Part shown: positions 24,715 to 32,435 of the stretch, piece by piece
Numbering within the stretch: the stretch's first letter is position 1
Layout: every line of letters starts with the position of its first letter
Source: Polaribacter sp. Q13
Lineage (GTDB): Bacteria; Bacteroidota; Bacteroidia; Flavobacteriales; Flavobacteriaceae
Direction of reading: 5' to 3'
Assembly: GCF_016858305.2 (NCBI RefSeq)
Contig: NZ_CP074436.1
Coordinates: 2,996,001 to 3,060,000 of the forward strand
DNA: 64,000 nt
Notes under the pieces: generated by a model
The model's database searches: none
Told to the model about the DNA's origin: nothing
The model's input: only the letters and a program-made list of their open reading frames with translations
Position numbers and translations under genes: made by a program

Positions 24715-25460
24715 TGAGCAGTTTAGGTCAGCGATTAAAAATAAAAATAGGAATGGAATCTGAAAAAGAAAGAAAAAAAAGAATTGCGCTCGAAAAAAAA
24801 GAAAGAGACAAGCATAAGGTTTATAATGAAAAAGTAAGAAACCCTAAAACAAAACCAGACAAGGAGATTACTACAGCAGAATTCAAAACAGTTTTATTTA
24901 AAGAAGCTACAGCATACTTTTTAAAAATGAATAGACAATTTATTGTTGACGATAGTAATAAGAGATTTTTAAGATTAATTTCTTTGTACTTCACAAATAA
25001 CCTAGATTTTGAAAAGGAAACGGATGGAGAATTGAGAAAAGGATTGTTAGTTTTTGGTAATTGTGGTTCGGGCAAGTCTTCAATCTTCGATATAGTTCAA
25101 AACATCAGCTTAAAATACAATTTAAAGCACTTGTGGTATAAAAATGTATCTGTCCATGATATTATTACAGATTACAATATAAATGGCGAAGAGATAGTTA
25201 AACGACTTACTACGGGTAATATTCATTTTGATGATTTAGGTACAGAAAAATTAGCAAATTCTTGGGGGGTTCGAGAAAAATTAATAGGAAGAATTTTAGA
25301 GATAAGGTATAATAATTTCAAAAAATATGGAATTAAAACTTTTGTAACAACAAATTTATCGATAGAAGAAATAGAAAAATATTACGGCGTACGAGTTGCC
25401 GATAGATTATATGAATTATTTAATTTTATTGAATTAACGGGTAACTCTAGACGATTTTGA
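24714..25460 (+). CDS. DnaC/IstB-like AAA+ ATPase (helicase loader-like)
   Basis: A 248-aa ATPase probably needed for replication of the element. Walker A is FGNCGSGKSSIFD (about 103-115), Walker B is GNIHFDDLGTE (about 160-170), sensor 1 is in FVTTNLSIEEIEKYYG and an arginine finger region is VRVADRLYELFNFIE. The N-terminus has a charged, coiled segment (KERKKRIALEKKERDKHK). The pairing with an upstream HTH protein is typical for helicase-loading modules of phages, satellites and some ICEs. A perfect 18-bp inverted repeat follows 10 bp after the stop. Confidence 0.82.
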   Translation: MSSLGQRLKIKIGMESEKERKKRIALEKKERDKHKVYNEKVRNPKTKPDKEITTAEFKTVLFKEATAYFLKMNRQFIVDDSNKRFLRLISLYFTNNLDFEKETDGELRKGLLVFGNCGSGKSSIFDIVQNISLKYNLKHLWYKNVSVHDIITDYNINGEEIVKRLTTGNIHFDDLGTEKLANSWGVREKLIGRILEIRYNNFKKYGIKTFVTTNLSIEEIEKYYGVRVADRLYELFNFIELTGNSRRF

Positions 25461-25470
25461 GAGAGTGTTC

Positions 25471-25520
25471 GAGAAATAATAAAGCAAGTTGTATTTTTTA
25501 AGCTTGCTTTATTATTTCTC
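25471..25520. repeat. 18-bp perfect inverted repeat after the ATPase gene
   Basis: GAGAAATAATAAAGCAAG (25471-25488) and its exact complement (25503-25520) flank a 14-nt loop. It would work as a transcription terminator structure, but the same 18-mer occurs again, in direct orientation, at 26511-26528, so it is also a repeated recognition-like sequence of the element. Confidence 0.8.
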
Positions 25521-25887
25521 AGATACCTTTATACTATTATTTTTTATACAAAAATACTTTTATACAAATGTATTCTTAGAGTATTGTTGCAAGTTGCTTA
25601 AAAAAATAACTTTAGAGGTAATTGACTATTTCTATATAATAACCTTGAAACATTTTTAGAAATTTTCTGTAAATATTTATATCAAAATTTAAAGTGCAAG
25701 ATGTATCTTTATGCACACGATTTTAACAAATCGCTACATAAAAATAAACTTGCTTACTAAGGTAAGAATGATTTTTTCGGAACTCAAAAACCTAAAGAAG
25801 TGTTCAAACAAGTTAAATATAAAAAACCAATTATAGTTGGAAACCTTGTAATTAATAAAATTTTTAACAGGTTTAAAAAGCGTAAAT
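25521..25887. other. Iteron-like AT-rich region, candidate origin
   Basis: About 370 bases without a gene. The first part has three close TTTATAC copies (about 25529-25571) in direct and inverted forms (TTTATAC, TTTTTATACAAAAATAC, TTTTATACAAATG). Similar TTTATAC/GTATAAA clusters recur at about 26205-26270 and 26417-26460. Repeats of this type beside a DnaC-like gene are compatible with a replication origin of the element (inference). Confidence 0.45.
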
Positions 25888-26199
25888 ATGTATTTAAAAA
25901 ATAATAATATTATTGTTGGTCTACTAAAAAACACTTTTTATCATTCAGAAGGATTTAAAGTATTTGATAATTTTTTCTTTGAAGTTGAATTAGATGTTTC
26001 AGGGTTTAAAGAAGGTTTAATTGAAAAAGGAATTGAAGACTTATGTTCTAATCCTAAGTGGCATCAAATAAATGGAGCAAATATTTTATCTGCTGATATT
26101 ACAGCCGTAAGTCTTAATTGTACAGATGAAAAATTAAAATTTCATATAATTAAACAAAAGTTAATCGAGTTTAGATATTTAGTTTTAAGAGAAAAATAG
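25888..26199 (+). CDS. Hypothetical 103-aa protein
   Basis: Small soluble protein, not recognised. It lies between two iteron-like clusters and between the direct 18-bp repeats at 25471 and 26511. The sequence has a mixed alpha/beta pattern with one EVELDVSGFKEGLIEKG segment, two Cys and no membrane helix. Codon use is like that of neighbouring element genes. It could be an element-encoded regulator, but there is no motif to support this. Confidence 0.55.
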   Translation: MYLKNNNIIVGLLKNTFYHSEGFKVFDNFFFEVELDVSGFKEGLIEKGIEDLCSNPKWHQINGANILSADITAVSLNCTDEKLKFHIIKQKLIEFRYLVLREK

Positions 26200-26718
26200 T
26201 TTTATATTTTTATACGTTTGTATAAATGTACACTTATACTTTTATATGAATATACAAAAGAACAATTATAGATTTATACAAATCTTACGTGTCGCTTCCC
26301 GCTAGGGGCATTTTAAAAACAATCTGATTTTTTAAGTATTAGTATGAAGAGAAAAATCAAATCATTTTTAAAACGGAAAAACTACAAGGGTAAGTTTTAG
26401 AAGTAAAAATTACTATATCTTTATATAAAGAGACATTTATACTTTTATATAAATATACAATGACTATTCTATTGTTGTTAAGGCGCATTTTCAAAGCAAT
26501 CTACTTTTTTGAGAAATAATAAAGCAAGACTAAAATGTTAATTTGATTCAAATTTAACTAGTCGCTATAAACCAATATTAGAACAGTTAAATAATTTTTA
26601 TAGTAGTGTTATCTCTGAATTAACAGAGTGTTATCTCTGGATTTAAAAAAGGTACTAAAAGCAAAATAATTTCTTCTATTCTAATTTTTATATTTAAAAT
26701 CTAAATTCAGCAAATTAT
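26200..26718. repeat. Repeat-rich non-coding region before the abiE operon
   Basis: Contains TTTATAC-type repeats (about 26205-26270 and 26417-26460), two related segments GCATTTTAAAAACAATCTGA (about 26308) and GCATTTTCAAAGCAATCTAC (about 26485), the third copy of the 18-mer GAGAAATAATAAAGCAAG (26511-26528), and a GTTATCTCTG direct repeat about 21 bp apart (about 26609 and 26630). No credible gene was seen. The structure suggests replication or recombination sites of the element. Confidence 0.55.
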
Positions 26719-26747
26719 TGTCCCAAATATTTACTAAATTTGGGACA
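26719..26747 (+). promoter_or_regulatory. Operator overlapping the abiE-operon promoter
   Basis: Perfect 10-bp inverted repeat TGTCCCAAAT (26719-26728) / ATTTGGGACA (26738-26747), 9-nt spacer, ending 14 nt before the AbiEi start. The right arm overlaps TAAATTTG (26735-26742), a perfect TAnnTTTG -7 element. AbiEi antitoxins are known to repress their own operon through inverted repeats, so repression by promoter occlusion is the natural reading. Confidence 0.7.
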
Positions 26748-26761
26748 TAAATAATTAAGCA

Positions 26762-27358
26762 ATGATGCAATCAGTTCAAGCTAGAATTGAAAATGAAATA
26801 AAATCAATGAAAAGAGGAAGTATTCTATTTCCTTCTAACTTTGATGCTATTGGAAATGTGGAAGTTGTAAAAAAATCGCTATTAAGACTTACTAATAAAG
26901 AGTTTCTAATAAGATTAGCTCATGGAATATATTTATACCCAAAGCAAGACAAACTATTGGGTGTATTATATCCTTCAATAGAAGAAATTGCGAATGCAAT
27001 TGCAGATAGAGACAAAGCACGAATTATTCCTACAGGAATAACAGCGCTAAATAAATTAGGACTATCAACTCAAATTCCTATGAATATTGTTTTTTTAACT
27101 GATGGAGCTTCTCGCAGTGTTGTTGTTGGAAAAAGGACTATTAAATTTAAAAGAACCACACCCAAAAACTTATTAGTAAAAGGAAAATTAACAGGTTTAA
27201 TTATACAAGCCTTAAAAGAGATAGGAAAAGATAATGTTACGGATGAACAATTAGAGAAAATTCGTAATCACCTTAAGTTAGAAGAAAAAGAAATTAGAGA
27301 GCATGATGCTAAATTAGCACCAGCATGGATATCAAAAATTATAAAGAATAGAAAATAA
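26762..27358 (+). CDS. AbiEi-like antitoxin (DUF6088 type)
   Basis: A 198-aa protein with the N-terminal winged-helix of AbiEi-type antitoxins (VQARIENEIKSMKRGSILFP, then LLRLTNKEFLIRLAHGIYLYP) and a following domain with RIIPTGITALNKLGLSTQ and a KRTIKFKRTTP strand. In type IV toxin-antitoxin systems it represses the operon and counters the AbiEii nucleotidyltransferase. The next gene starts in its stop codon (TAATG). The inverted repeat at 26719 is its probable operator. It is the first of six packed genes, which ties the toxin pair to the GHKL/methyltransferase genes. Confidence 0.85.
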   Translation: MMQSVQARIENEIKSMKRGSILFPSNFDAIGNVEVVKKSLLRLTNKEFLIRLAHGIYLYPKQDKLLGVLYPSIEEIANAIADRDKARIIPTGITALNKLGLSTQIPMNIVFLTDGASRSVVVGKRTIKFKRTTPKNLLVKGKLTGLIIQALKEIGKDNVTDEQLEKIRNHLKLEEKEIREHDAKLAPAWISKIIKNRK

Positions 27359-28350
27359 TGAAAAACTTTATAAAACTTAGTAAAAAAGATAAAATAAATA
27401 TCTTTAATCAAACAAGTGAACGTTCTGGTTTGCCATCTTCTGCTGTCGAAAAAGATTGGTGGGTTACTTTGTCATTAAATATTATTTTCTCTTTACCTTA
27501 TGCGAATCAAATAGTTTTTAAAGGCGGTACTTCACTTAGTAAAGCTTGGAATTTAATAGAACGTTTTTCTGAAGATATTGATTTAGTAATAGATAGAAAA
27601 CATCTTGGTTTTGAAGGAGAATTGAGTAAAACACAAGTAAAAAAACTAAGAAAGGCTTCTTTTAATTTTATTGGTACAGAATTTTATAACGACATTAATA
27701 ATGAGCTGATAAAATTAGGGGTAACTGATTATGAATTAGTAGTTCAAGAAACAAAAAATACCGATACAGACCCATTGATTATTGAATTACGCTACAAATC
27801 TTTAACGGAAGAATCTGATTATTTAAAACCAAGAGTTTTAATAGAAGTTGGGGCAAGGTCTTTAATGGAGCCTGTAGATAATAAAGCAATTATTTCAATA
27901 GTATCTAGTGCGTTTAGTGAGCTTCCATTTGCGGAAAAAGAGATTACAATTCCTGTAGTATCTCCAAAACGTACGTTCTTAGAAAAAATATTTTTACTAC
28001 ATGAAGAGTTTCAAAAAGAAACCAAATTTATACGAGTAGAAAGAATGAGTCGTCATTTATATGATTTAGAAAAATTAATGGATTCTGCCCATGGAATAGA
28101 AGCTCTTAAAGATACTGTGCTATATGCTATAATTGTAGAACATAGAAAGAATTTTAATGCTATAAGAGGTATTGATTATGCAAATCACATACCTAAATCT
28201 ATTAATATTATACCGCCAGAAGAAACAATTAAAGATTGGGAAAAAGATTATAAAACCATGCAAGAAAGTATGTTTTATGGAGATACCATTATTTTTGATA
28301 AACTGATAGAGCGAATTACAGAATTGAATACTAGAATTAAAACAATGTAA
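27358..28350 (+). CDS. AbiEii/AbiGii-family nucleotidyltransferase toxin
   Basis: A 330-aa nucleotidyltransferase-like toxin. The active-site motifs are FKGGTSLSKAWNLIERFSED (about 56-75) followed by IDLVID, giving the GS and DxD elements of the family, plus KRTFLEKIFLLHEE-type helices and RHLYDLEKLM in the C-terminal half. Members block growth in phage-infected cells, probably by modifying tRNA or another RNA. It shares TAATG junctions on both sides. The operon layout suggests that its release may be tied to the downstream signalling proteins (inference). Confidence 0.87.
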   Translation: MKNFIKLSKKDKINIFNQTSERSGLPSSAVEKDWWVTLSLNIIFSLPYANQIVFKGGTSLSKAWNLIERFSEDIDLVIDRKHLGFEGELSKTQVKKLRKASFNFIGTEFYNDINNELIKLGVTDYELVVQETKNTDTDPLIIELRYKSLTEESDYLKPRVLIEVGARSLMEPVDNKAIISIVSSAFSELPFAEKEITIPVVSPKRTFLEKIFLLHEEFQKETKFIRVERMSRHLYDLEKLMDSAHGIEALKDTVLYAIIVEHRKNFNAIRGIDYANHIPKSINIIPPEETIKDWEKDYKTMQESMFYGDTIIFDKLIERITELNTRIKTM

Positions 28351-30668
28351 TGATGGAAGAAAAACAAATTAGGGAGGAATTAGAAAGAACCTTAGCCAAT
28401 GATTCTAGTAATTACAGTAAAATTCTAGAATTATCTTCAAAACTTGCAAGTTTTGACAAAGATAATGTACGGTTTAGTGTAGATGCTGGAGTAATTGATA
28501 GGCTAGGAACAGAATTAGTGGCCAGACAAGAAACAGCGGTATCTGAACTGGTTAAAAATTCTTATGATGCAGATGCCAAAACTGTAACATTAAAATTTGA
28601 AAATTCAGATTCAATTGGTGGAACACTTTTTATTGAAGACGATGGACTTGGAATGACTAAAGAGCAATTAGTTAATGGTTTTATGAGGATATCTTCTACA
28701 GATAAATTACGTAATCCACTTTCTGAAAGGTATAATAGAAAGCGCTCAGGTCAAAAAGGAATTGGAAGATTTGCTGTACAAAGACTTGGTGAAAAATTAA
28801 CCATCACAACACAGACAAAAGAGAGTGAAAAAGCATTAGAATTAACAATAGAATGGGATAAATATGTTGGAGATATAGATTTAGTAAATATAACTAATAA
28901 AATTACTTCCATAAAAAAGCAAAAAGAAGAAGGCACAACCCTGAAAATTGATGGCTTAAGAGATAGATGGTCTCAAGCGGCAATAAAAAGAATTTATAGA
29001 TACGTAAGTGCAATTATCCAACCTTTTCCTTTATCGGAATTAAAAGAAGATAATGAGCTAGAAGATATAAAAATAGTTGATCCAGGTTTTAAAACTATTT
29101 TTAAAAAAGTAGAAAACTCTAAAGAAATAATAATTGCTGATGAATCTTCAATGATTTACAAGCACGCATTAGCTGAAATTGAAGGTTGGATAGATGATAA
29201 TGGTTTAGGTATTTATTCTGTAATTAGTGAAAAATTAGAAATAGAAGAGTATGGTGAAATTGGGAGTGATCCAGACGATATGACCGTACCCTTTTCAGAA
29301 TTAAAGAAAGTTAGATTTAAAGCTTACTATTACATATATGGTAATAATTTGATACCTAAAATGCATGAGTCAAGTATAAGAAAATTAGCAAGAGAATATG
29401 GCGGAGTTAGGTTATATAGAAATGGGTTTAGAGTATTGCCATATGGAGAACGTAAAGATGATTGGTTAAAACTTGATGCTTCTATTAGACAAAGATCAAT
29501 ACTACCTGTTCATGGTAATATTAACTTTTTTGGATTTGTAGAATTGACTGATCTAGAAAAAAAGTTTAATGAAACATCAAGTAGAGAAGGCTTAGTAGAA
29601 AATGAGGCCTTAATTCAATTACAAAATTTTCTATATAGAACTTTAATAACTGGTGTGATTAAAGTTGCAGAGGTGAGAAATATAAAAATTGCTTCTGGTC
29701 AAAAAAAAGAGGGAGAAGTTTGGGAAAAAATTGAAGTACGAATTAAAAATATTGCACATACACTTGAAGCTTTAGATCTTGAATTAGAAAAAGAAGAAGG
29801 AAATATACAGATTAAACAAAAAAGGAGAAAGAAAGTTCAGAAACTAAAAAAAGATATAGAAAAAGTAGCCGAACTACAAAAAGAAGAAACTAGTAAAATG
29901 CTAAAAGAAAAATCAATGTTACGAGTTTTAAGTAGTGTTGGCATAACAATCGGGCAATTTATTCATGAAGTAAGAGATTATGTGAGTAGTATGGAATCTG
30001 ATGTGAAATTTCTTTTAGAAAAATTACGTTCTGATGCTATTTTAACTGAAAGACTTTTAATTTTAGATAAAAATATCACAACTTTTAAAAGCTACACCTC
30101 GTATTTTGACAATGTGATTTCTCAAAATGTTGTTAGAGAGTTAAAACCTATTGAGATTCAAAATGTAGCTGAAAACTTCTGGAAATCAATAAACAATGAT
30201 GCTGTGAAAAGCGATATTGTATTTACTTTGCCAATACGAAAAGGTTCTTATTTATACACAAGACCTATGCACCCATCTGAATGGTCTTCTATTCTTTTTA
30301 ATTTTTATACAAATGCAAAAAAAGCAATAAAAAGAACGGAAAAATCAGGAGAAATAAAAATAGAATGTGGTTTAGAGGGAAATAATATGTTTTTGGAGTT
30401 TTCAGATACGGGAGATGGAATATCTAAAGAAAATGAAGAAAAAATATTTGAAGAATTCTTTACAACTACTTCTCCAAATACATTGGAGGAAATAGACGAA
30501 AGCAACGAAATAACAGGAACAGGATTAGGTTTGAAAATAGTAAAGGATATTGTGACTAGTTACAGAGGGAATATTCAAGTAGTATCACCAAAAGAAAATT
30601 TTAACACCTGTATAAGAATAGAAATACCTAAAGCAACAGATAAAGAATTAGATGATTATGGCTTATAA
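28350..30668 (+). CDS. Dual-GHKL ATPase with histidine-kinase-like C-terminus
   Basis: A 772-aa predicted cytoplasmic protein with two ATP-binding GHKL domains. The N-terminal one is Hsp90/MORC-like: N-box ETAVSELVKNSYDADA (61-76), EDDGLGM (96-102) and GQKGIGR (134-140), followed by a transducer region with VRLYRNGFRVLPYG (353-366). A coiled coil (about 470-525) leads to an H-box-like GQFIHEVRDY with His539, then a histidine-kinase ATPase domain: NFYTNAKKAI (651-660), DTGDGIS (686-692), GTGLGL (723-728). There is no membrane or periplasmic sensor. The adjacent receiver gene overlaps by 17 bp. Probably an intracellular sensor kinase that detects a DNA- or phage-linked state (inference). Confidence 0.85.
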   Translation: MMEEKQIREELERTLANDSSNYSKILELSSKLASFDKDNVRFSVDAGVIDRLGTELVARQETAVSELVKNSYDADAKTVTLKFENSDSIGGTLFIEDDGLGMTKEQLVNGFMRISSTDKLRNPLSERYNRKRSGQKGIGRFAVQRLGEKLTITTQTKESEKALELTIEWDKYVGDIDLVNITNKITSIKKQKEEGTTLKIDGLRDRWSQAAIKRIYRYVSAIIQPFPLSELKEDNELEDIKIVDPGFKTIFKKVENSKEIIIADESSMIYKHALAEIEGWIDDNGLGIYSVISEKLEIEEYGEIGSDPDDMTVPFSELKKVRFKAYYYIYGNNLIPKMHESSIRKLAREYGGVRLYRNGFRVLPYGERKDDWLKLDASIRQRSILPVHGNINFFGFVELTDLEKKFNETSSREGLVENEALIQLQNFLYRTLITGVIKVAEVRNIKIASGQKKEGEVWEKIEVRIKNIAHTLEALDLELEKEEGNIQIKQKRRKKVQKLKKDIEKVAELQKEETSKMLKEKSMLRVLSSVGITIGQFIHEVRDYVSSMESDVKFLLEKLRSDAILTERLLILDKNITTFKSYTSYFDNVISQNVVRELKPIEIQNVAENFWKSINNDAVKSDIVFTLPIRKGSYLYTRPMHPSEWSSILFNFYTNAKKAIKRTEKSGEIKIECGLEGNNMFLEFSDTGDGISKENEEKIFEEFFTTTSPNTLEEIDESNEITGTGLGLKIVKDIVTSYRGNIQVVSPKENFNTCIRIEIPKATDKELDDYGL

Positions 30669-31728
30669 AGTACTATACATAGACGATTTAGAAACAAAAA
30701 GTCGTGAAAAAGATATTGGAAACTTAGGATATGAAGTTAAACTTTATAATCCCACATCCGATATTTCAGATTTATTCAAGGAATTAGATTCTAAAACAAA
30801 GGCTTGTGTTTTAGACTATAGGTTAACTAAAGGCAAAAACAATGCTTGTTTTGATGCTCCTACCATTGCTCAAACCCTTAGAACAAAACACAAAAATGAC
30901 TTAAAAGATTTCCCTTTAGTTTTAATGTCTAATGAAGGTATTAAAGTGAGAGAATTTGATAAGGATTTAACTAGTCAGGATTTATTTGATTTTGTATTAA
31001 CTAAACAAGAGTTTTCAAACGACAAATCTAAATTTAAAAAGAAATTAGATTCTTTTGTTAATTCATATAAAATAATCGTTGAACATAGATTTAATTTAAA
31101 TAAGATTATTGCATTTGATGAAAGTTACACACTGCACTCTAGAATCAAATCTGATGCAGCTGTAATAAGTAATAATCTTTTTACTTTAAGTAGCTTTATA
31201 TATTATGATGTTGTTAGACCAATAGGTGTAATGATTGGTAAAGATGTGCTTTCTGCAAGACTTGGGGTATCTCAAAAATCCGAAGATTGGAGCAAACTTT
31301 TAGAAATAATTAACATAACAATTTACTCAGGCGCTTTTTCAGATTACCTAGAAAGGTGGTGGATGGATAAAATCAATAATTGGTGGAGTAAAACAATAAG
31401 CACAGAAACATCATTGAGAAGATTGACAGCAGAGGAAAGAGTAAAATTATTAAAAGAAAAACTAGGTTTGAAAAACTTAGTCCCATTAACTAAAACAAAA
31501 CATTCATTAAGCTCTAATTTTTGGACAATTTGCAAAGACTCAAGACAACCCATAGATCCATTTGACGGAATTGAATTATTAAAGGATTATTTACCTTGGC
31601 AGGAAAAAGAATATTTATCTATAGAATCTGCTATGGCTGGTAAAATGGATGAATACAAAAATCAAATAAGTGAAATTGATAAAAAAGCTATTCGTGAATT
31701 AGTTAAAAAAGAGAGAGCGAATGGATAG
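30652..31728 (+). CDS. Receiver-domain protein with unknown C-terminal domain
   Basis: A 358-aa protein. The N-terminal receiver has acidic pocket YIDD (Asp11/12), phospho-acceptor Asp55 in CVLDYRL, the switch Ser93 in VLMSN and Lys118 in LTKQE, so it should accept phosphate from the overlapping kinase-like gene. The rest (about 130-358) has no HTH or known output domain; it contains a Trp-rich stretch with LERWWMDKINNWW and LSSNFWTICKDSRQPIDPF. Translation could also begin at ATG 30658. A non-DNA-binding effector, perhaps acting by protein contact with the methyltransferase or toxin, is the simplest inference. Confidence 0.8.
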   Translation: MIMAYKVLYIDDLETKSREKDIGNLGYEVKLYNPTSDISDLFKELDSKTKACVLDYRLTKGKNNACFDAPTIAQTLRTKHKNDLKDFPLVLMSNEGIKVREFDKDLTSQDLFDFVLTKQEFSNDKSKFKKKLDSFVNSYKIIVEHRFNLNKIIAFDESYTLHSRIKSDAAVISNNLFTLSSFIYYDVVRPIGVMIGKDVLSARLGVSQKSEDWSKLLEIINITIYSGAFSDYLERWWMDKINNWWSKTISTETSLRRLTAEERVKLLKEKLGLKNLVPLTKTKHSLSSNFWTICKDSRQPIDPFDGIELLKDYLPWQEKEYLSIESAMAGKMDEYKNQISEIDKKAIRELVKKERANG

Positions 31729-32434
31729 TTGGAGTTTAAGAGATTTAAGAAATGATTTAAGTAAATTCTTAGAGTTAGTCAGTGAATATCAAATTGGAGA
31801 TTTTAATTCGTTATATAACTTACAAGGAAAAATAGATTCCTTAACTTCATTCGAATATGAAATAAAGGATATTATTTTTAATTTAAATAAAAGAATTTCT
31901 GGTACAATGCCAGAAACTTTAAATAAATATAAAATATCTTTGGATAACACCATTTCTCTGAATAAAAAGGATTATAAAATAAATGATATTATAGCGCAAG
32001 ATTATTTATTCGAATTAAATATTGATTCTTATGCTAGTACTGACGAAGGAGATGGTAAACCTTATAAAAATTGTTGGCACCTAGATAAACATATAGATAG
32101 TTCTGAGCCAAAATATACTCATCCAACATATCATTTCCATTTTGGCGGTGAATATTTAAAAGGTCTAGACACTGGTGAGATTTCTATTTTTTCTAGTCCT
32201 AGATTACCGCACCCACCAATGGATTTCTTTTTAGGTTTTCATTTTATTATCTCAAACTTTTATAGTTCTAAAGAGTTTCCATTTGTTAACGAATTAAAAG
32301 GAAAGTATGAATATCAACAGATTATGAAACGTGCTCAGCAAAGATTATGGACTCCATATTTTAAGGCTTTTGATTCAACAAACACACATCAAGATTTCAC
32401 AATGCATAACCTTTTTCCATTGTACATAAGCTAA
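31721..32434 (+). CDS. Unknown His-rich protein of the defence operon
   Basis: A 237-aa protein, not recognised. It overlaps the receiver gene by 8 bp and ends 1 bp before the methyltransferase start. The N-terminal third is helical; the middle carries a striking His/Cys segment, NCWHLDKHI (about 117-125) and THPTYHFHFGGEY (about 133-145), then LPHPPMDFFLGFHF. These could form a metal site or a catalytic pocket. No nuclease motif (PD-(D/E)xK, HNH, GIY-YIG) is clear. As the only gene of the set without an assigned role, it is a candidate effector. Confidence 0.75.
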   Translation: MDSWSLRDLRNDLSKFLELVSEYQIGDFNSLYNLQGKIDSLTSFEYEIKDIIFNLNKRISGTMPETLNKYKISLDNTISLNKKDYKINDIIAQDYLFELNIDSYASTDEGDGKPYKNCWHLDKHIDSSEPKYTHPTYHFHFGGEYLKGLDTGEISIFSSPRLPHPPMDFFLGFHFIISNFYSSKEFPFVNELKGKYEYQQIMKRAQQRLWTPYFKAFDSTNTHQDFTMHNLFPLYIS

Positions 32435-32435
32435 T

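Noticed and set aside
26344..26400. 18-codon open frame with Lys-rich product
   Set aside because: Too short, inside a repeat-rich AT region, and its sequence is part of an imperfect inverted repeat.
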